Source: Paraburkholderia polaris (GTDB lineage Bacteria; Pseudomonadota; Gammaproteobacteria; Burkholderiales; Burkholderiaceae). Taken from it: a DNA stretch of 64,000 bases. The position numbers and the translations under genes are program-made. Positions 60,845 to 64,000 of this stretch are shown here, in pieces (positions within the stretch are counted from its first letter, which is position 1; each line of letters opens with the position of its first letter). Below the pieces are notes generated by a model. It did no database searches. It saw nothing but the letters and a program-made list of their open reading frames with translations, and had not been told where the DNA came from. The stretch covers positions 29,728 through 93,727 of the forward strand of contig NZ_JABBGJ010000044.1 in assembly GCF_012927345.1 (NCBI RefSeq), in the 5' to 3' direction.

Positions 60845-61888
60845 CTACGGAATCAGCACCGCACGGCCCTTGATCTTGCCGTGGTGCAGGTCCTTGAGCG
60901 CCTGGTTCGCCTCGCTCAAGCGGTATTCGCGGGTCGCCAGATGAACCAGTCCACGGTCGGCCAGTGCCATCAATTCGACCAGCTCGGGGTAGGTGCCAAC
61001 CAGATTGCCGACAATCGTTTTCTCGCTGGTAATCATGTCGATGGTCGGCAACTCGATCTTCCCGCCATAGCCGACGATGTAATAGAACCCGGCGTTGCGC
61101 GTCATCGCGAGTCCCTTGGCGATCGCGTCGCCTTCGCCGACAAAATCGATGACCGCCTCCGCTCCGTTGCCGCCAGTCAACTCAAGCACGCTCTCGACTT
61201 CGTTTCCATCGCCCTTGACGGTATGGTGCGCGCCGCATTCCTTCGCAAGCTGCAGCGCGGTCTCGGACCGATCGACCACGATGATTTCCGCCGCGCACAG
61301 TGCGTTCAATACCTGGATGCCGATGTGACCCAGGCCGCCAGCGCCGATTACGACCGCAAACTGGCCGGGAAGCAGGTGGCGCGACGCCTTCTTTGCGGCG
61401 CGATAGGCCGTGAGTCCGGCATCGGTATAAGGTGCGACGTCCTTGGGCGCGAGCGACTTCGGTAGCTGAATCAGCGAGCGTTCGCCGGTTAGCAGGTACT
61501 CTGCGTAGCCGCCATTCGCGTTGATGCCGGGAAACCGGCTGTCGGTCGCATGCATATCGTCGCCACGACGACATGCAAGACAATGGCCGCTCGTCACCAG
61601 CGGATGGCAGATCACCGGATCACCCACCTTCACGCTTTCGACGCCGCGGCCGACCGCCTCGACCCAGCCGGCATTCTCGTGGCCCATGATGTAAGGCAAA
61701 GCGACGTCGACCTTGCTGCGCCATATGCCTTCAACAACGTGAAGATCGGTGCGACAGACACCGGCGCCTCCGATGCGCACGATCACGTCGGTGGGGCGTT
61801 CGATTTTCGGATCCGCGAACTCTTCGTAACGCACGAGCTCGTCGCGGCTCAATGATTCGTCGTACTGGTGCAGCACTGCGGCTTTCAC
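60845..61888 (-). CDS. Zinc-type NAD-dependent alcohol dehydrogenase
   Basis: GTG 61888 is chosen because GGAGGAGG lies just upstream and the family begins MKAAVLHQYDES; the product is 347 residues. Catalytic zinc ligands Cys45, His70 and Glu71 are visible (GVCRTDLH, MGHENAG), and the NAD-binding motif is VIGAGGLGHIGIQVL. The structural-zinc lobe is altered: of the usual four cysteines only Cys103 and Cys106 remain in SGHCLACRRGDDMHA, with Ser and His/Ala at the other positions. It would oxidise an alcohol such as 2-propanol made by the mim-type enzyme. It heads a five-gene operon behind a near-perfect sigma54 promoter. Confidence 0.93.
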   Translation of the reverse strand: MKAAVLHQYDESLSRDELVRYEEFADPKIERPTDVIVRIGGAGVCRTDLHVVEGIWRSKVDVALPYIMGHENAGWVEAVGRGVESVKVGDPVICHPLVTSGHCLACRRGDDMHATDSRFPGINANGGYAEYLLTGERSLIQLPKSLAPKDVAPYTDAGLTAYRAAKKASRHLLPGQFAVVIGAGGLGHIGIQVLNALCAAEIIVVDRSETALQLAKECGAHHTVKGDGNEVESVLELTGGNGAEAVIDFVGEGDAIAKGLAMTRNAGFYYIVGYGGKIELPTIDMITSEKTIVGNLVGTYPELVELMALADRGLVHLATREYRLSEANQALKDLHHGKIKGRAVLIP

Positions 61889-61988
61889 GTTTCGCCTCCT
61901 CCAATCATGTTGTGTTTCGAGTTCGAGCGTGTGGTCGGCCACTGCAACACTCGCCTCGGACGCTTGCGACTTTTTTCTATCGCTTCTG

Positions 61989-62005
61989 TGCAAGCTCTGT
62001 GCCAA
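61989..62005 (-). promoter_or_regulatory. Sigma54 (-24/-12) promoter of the adh-G3E-WD40 operon
   Basis: On the minus strand TTGGCACAGAGCTTGCA is a full match to TGGCAC-N5-TTGCA with GG and GC 12 bases apart. Predicted transcript start is near 61978, about 90 bases before the dehydrogenase start codon. Confidence 0.85.
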
Positions 62006-62100
62006 TGACTCTGAAATCGCCAGGCGTGGGCGCGGTCTACATGCTGGACAAGGAGCGACTGATACGCACGGAACATGACGCCGGTCGTGATCGGCCCGTG

Positions 62101-62119
62101 CTGTCGCAAAATCGGACGT
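62101..62119. promoter_or_regulatory. Putative activator element 1 at the adh promoter
   Basis: CTGTCGCAAAATCGGACGT fits CTGT-N7-TSSGACRT and lies about 130 bases upstream of the predicted transcript start. It shares orientation and spacing with the copies at the mim promoter. Confidence 0.55.
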
Positions 62120-62143
62120 CTGGTTAAACGCAGACCGCCAAGC

Positions 62144-62162
62144 CTGTTTCGAAATGGGACAT
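62144..62162. promoter_or_regulatory. Putative activator element 2 at the adh promoter
   Basis: CTGTTTCGAAATGGGACAT is the fourth copy of the element, 43 bases from the previous one, near four helical turns. Confidence 0.55.
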
Positions 62163-62494
62163 ATCGCTTTTGCCGACGTGCGCGGACATGAAACCGTCGA
62201 GGCGGTTGGCCCAATCAGGACGACAGTCCTGCAGACCGCAACTGATGGGGCATGTCCGATTCCCGCGTAACTGGCTGATCTACCCCCGTCAGTAGTAGTC
62301 TTCAGTACTGGGTATGAGCAGGGGCAAATGCCCGCCCCTCTATGGCGGCTTGGGTCGCCATGACGAAATGTCCAAATGAAGGCGTCGTCAATGCCGAAAT
62401 GCGAGCCATGCCGGCAGCGTTGAACGTCCGGCCGCGCATGTTCGCGAACGGGGCAAGACGGTCAGTCGACGATATGACTTGAGGAGCCAGGCCG
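62163..62494. other. Gap between the adh regulatory region and the NnrU-family gene
   Basis: About 330 bases with no supportable gene. It should contain the promoter of the plus-strand NnrU-family gene. GAGGAGCCAGG lies before 62495 as its ribosome binding site. No hairpin with a T-tract was noticed. Confidence 0.4.
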
Positions 62495-63187
62495 ATGGGA
62501 AGCACCAACGCAGTTGTGGCGGCGGCGGTCGCCTTCGTGGGTAGTCACTTTGTCTTGTCCCATCCGCTGCGCGGGCGTTTGGTCCGCGCAATTGGCGAAG
62601 TGGGGTTCCTGGGCGTCTATTCGCTGGTTGCGATCTTGACGCTCGGCTGGTTGATCCTGGCCTACGGAAAGGCGCCCATGACGGCACCGCTTTGGCCGGT
62701 AGGGAACGGGCTGTGGGCGGTTGCGACCCTGGTCATGCTGATCGCGTCGATCCTCCTGATGGGCTTTCTGATCCGCAACCCGGCGCTTCCTACCGGCGGC
62801 CGACCCGGCTCGTTCCCGGAAGCGGCGCGCGGCGCGTTCGCGGTGACACGCCACCCGATGATGTGGGCCTTCGCGCTTTGGGGGCTGTGCCACATCGCGG
62901 TGTTCCCGGTGGCCAAGAACATCATACTTGCGGCGGCTATCGTCCTCCTCGCGCTCGTCGGCGCTGCATTGCAGGACCGGAAGAAGGAGCGACTCCAGCC
63001 TGATCTCTGGCCCGCATGGGAGTCGAAGACGAGCTACCTGCCGTTCGCGGCGATCGCCGCCGGCCGTGCGCAACTGGGCGGATTCGGCTTGCACGCGCTG
63101 TTGGGCGGCCTCGTCGTCTGGCTCGTAGCGACCTGGGCTCATTTCCCACTCACCGGTTGGGCCGCGGGCATCTGGCGCTGGCTGTAG
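62495..63187 (+). CDS. NnrU-family integral membrane protein
   Basis: The 230-residue protein has six or seven hydrophobic segments and the NnrU family features: VAFVGSHFVLSHPLRGRLVR at the start, GFLGVYSLVAILTLGWLIL, and the FAVTRHPMMWAFALWGLCHI segment. NnrU was first found in a gene cluster for nitric oxide metabolism in Rhodobacter and is distantly related to isoprenylcysteine methyltransferase-like membrane proteins. Its biochemical activity is not established. It stands alone between the adh operon and the rRNA operon, convergent with the latter. It is probably unrelated to the monooxygenase locus. Confidence 0.88.
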   Translation: MGSTNAVVAAAVAFVGSHFVLSHPLRGRLVRAIGEVGFLGVYSLVAILTLGWLILAYGKAPMTAPLWPVGNGLWAVATLVMLIASILLMGFLIRNPALPTGGRPGSFPEAARGAFAVTRHPMMWAFALWGLCHIAVFPVAKNIILAAAIVLLALVGAALQDRKKERLQPDLWPAWESKTSYLPFAAIAAGRAQLGGFGLHALLGGLVVWLVATWAHFPLTGWAAGIWRWL

Positions 63188-63372
63188 CCGCAGCCCGGGC
63201 TGTCACGTCATGGAGCGGTAGTGGGCCGCCAGCCGACATCCCCGGGAAGTGAACGAGCTGAACCTGCCGCGCTTCGTCGCTCTGTCGCCCGATTCTTTTG
63301 CTGGTAGGTTTTTGCCGTTCGATCATCGGCAGAAATCGATTCTCAACGGACGTGAGCCAGACGAGATCGAAT

Positions 63373-63391
63373 CGGCCGCTTTTTGCGGCCG
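63373..63391 (-). terminator. Second hairpin downstream of the rRNA operon
   Basis: CGGCCGC-TTTTT-GCGGCCG is a perfect 7-bp stem just beyond the main terminator of the minus-strand rRNA operon. It may act as a backup terminator or as the end of the plus-strand transcript. Confidence 0.5.
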
Positions 63392-63396
63392 CAAAC

Positions 63397-63430
63397 GCAA
63401 AAACCCCACCTTGTGGGGTGGGGTTTTTGC
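63397..63430 (-). terminator. Rho-independent terminator of the rRNA operon
   Basis: GCAAAAACCCCACC and GGTGGGGTTTTTGC form a perfect 14-bp stem with a 6-base loop, 12 bases after the 5S gene on the minus strand. The A/T flanks on both sides supply a U-tract for either direction, so it can also end plus-strand transcription. Confidence 0.9.
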
Positions 63431-63442
63431 TTGCTGCTGGGG

Positions 63443-63558
63443 AGCCTGACGATTACCTACTTTCACACGGGAATCCGCACTATCATCGGCGTGGAGTCGT
63501 TTCACGGTCCTGTTCGGGATGGGAAGGGGTGGGACCGACTCGCTATGGTCATCAGGCA
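63443..63558 (-). rRNA. rrf: 5S ribosomal RNA
   Basis: The minus strand reads TGCCTGATGACCATAGCGAG at its 5' end and closes with GTAGGTAATCGTCAGGCT, the standard beta-proteobacterial 5S rRNA. The 116-base span pairs TGCCTGA with TCAGGC(T) as the terminal helix. The conserved CGAACAGGACCGTGAAACGA loop region is present. It is the last gene of an rRNA operon. Confidence 0.96.
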
Positions 63559-63714
63559 TGACTTGTTGTCGTGTCGCCTTTGTGGGCGGCACAACCAATC
63601 TGGAAGAAGTAGTTTCTGGTGATGCTCACCAGAGGGGTAAAGCTGTTGGGGTTGTGTTGTTTCTGGCACAACAACTGATCACTCAACCGCACGTGTGCAA
63701 GACACACCGGTTAT

Positions 63715-64000
63715 AGGATCAAGCCTTACGGGCAATTAGTATCAGTTAGCTTAACGCATTACTGCGCTTCCACACCTGACCTATCAACGTCCTGGTCTTG
63801 AACGACCCTTCAAGGGGCTCGAAGCCCCGGGGATATCTCATCTTAAGGCGAGTTTCCCGCTTAGATGCTTTCAGCGGTTATCTCTTCCGAACATAGCTAC
63901 CCGGCGATGCCACTGGCGTGACAACCGGTACACCAGAGGTTCGTCCACTCCGGTCCTCTCGTACTAGGAGCAGCCCCCTTCAAATATCCAGCGCCCACGG
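63715..64000 (-). rRNA. rrl: 23S ribosomal RNA, 3' part (runs off the right edge)
   Basis: The minus strand from the window edge carries conserved 23S domain VI sequence, including the sarcin-ricin loop (AGTACGAGAGGACC near 63955) and the terminal GCCCGTAAGGCTTGATC. The 3' end is placed near 63715 from the terminal helix and is approximate. About 155 bases of spacer separate it from the 5S gene. Confidence 0.96.

Noticed and set aside
61889..62005. N-terminal extension of the alcohol dehydrogenase to 62005
   Set aside because: The family begins at the GTG at 61888 with GGAGGAGG in front, and the extension would run through the sigma54 promoter.

Overview
The window looks like a chromosomal segment of a Burkholderiaceae bacterium, most likely Paraburkholderia or a close relative. 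The evidence is high GC with strong GC3 bias, a Burkholderia-type porin, a characteristic 50-residue basic protein, and 5S/23S rRNA of beta-proteobacterial type at the right edge. No CRISPR array, insertion sequence, phage gene or tRNA was seen.

Left part (1-22.4 kb): the C-terminal end of an AraC/GlxA-type regulator, a Mug DNA glycosylase and a DHA2-type MFS exporter. The exporter is followed by a deletion scar in which the start of an HlyD adaptor is joined directly to the end of a NodT-type outer-membrane factor. Next come a short-chain dehydrogenase remnant, a LysR regulator divergent from a DUF2817 peptidase-like gene, a porin, and a four-gene RND efflux operon (adaptor, two MdtB/MdtC-type pumps, NodT lipoprotein). 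The NodT leader carries a translated 9-bp minisatellite. A catalase-like/cytochrome b561 pair, two small hypothetical genes and an NCS1 permease follow.

Middle (22.6-38.1 kb): a 2868-residue cyclic beta-1,2-glucan synthase (ndvB type), a region of small genes and remnants, an amidohydrolase/MFS pair, an esterase, and an Ohr gene whose promoter region shares an operator-like palindrome with a neighbouring TetR gene.

Right part (38.4-62.2 kb): two different bacterial multicomponent diiron monooxygenases lie in tandem. The first is a complete phenol hydroxylase operon (dmpKLMNOP order) with a divergent DmpR/XylR-class sigma54 activator that has a non-canonical GAFTGA loop. The second is a propane/acetone-monooxygenase-type operon (mimABCD order) followed by an amidohydrolase, a DUF59 protein and a dedicated GroEL. 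Downstream lie a small membrane ORF, an NRAMP transporter and an AcoR-type sigma54 activator. Upstream is a tightly packed operon of alcohol dehydrogenase, a coiled-coil protein, a G3E (CobW) GTPase, a WD40 protein and a 67-residue protein. I find sigma54 -24/-12 promoters in front of dmpK, mimA and the alcohol dehydrogenase. The mimA and adh promoters share two copies each of a 19-bp element (CTGT-N7-TSSGACRT) at activator-site distance. This predicts that the accessory operon and the monooxygenase form one regulon controlled by the AcoR-type protein.

The window ends with an NnrU-family gene and, on the minus strand, the rRNA operon terminator, 5S rRNA and the 3' end of 23S rRNA.
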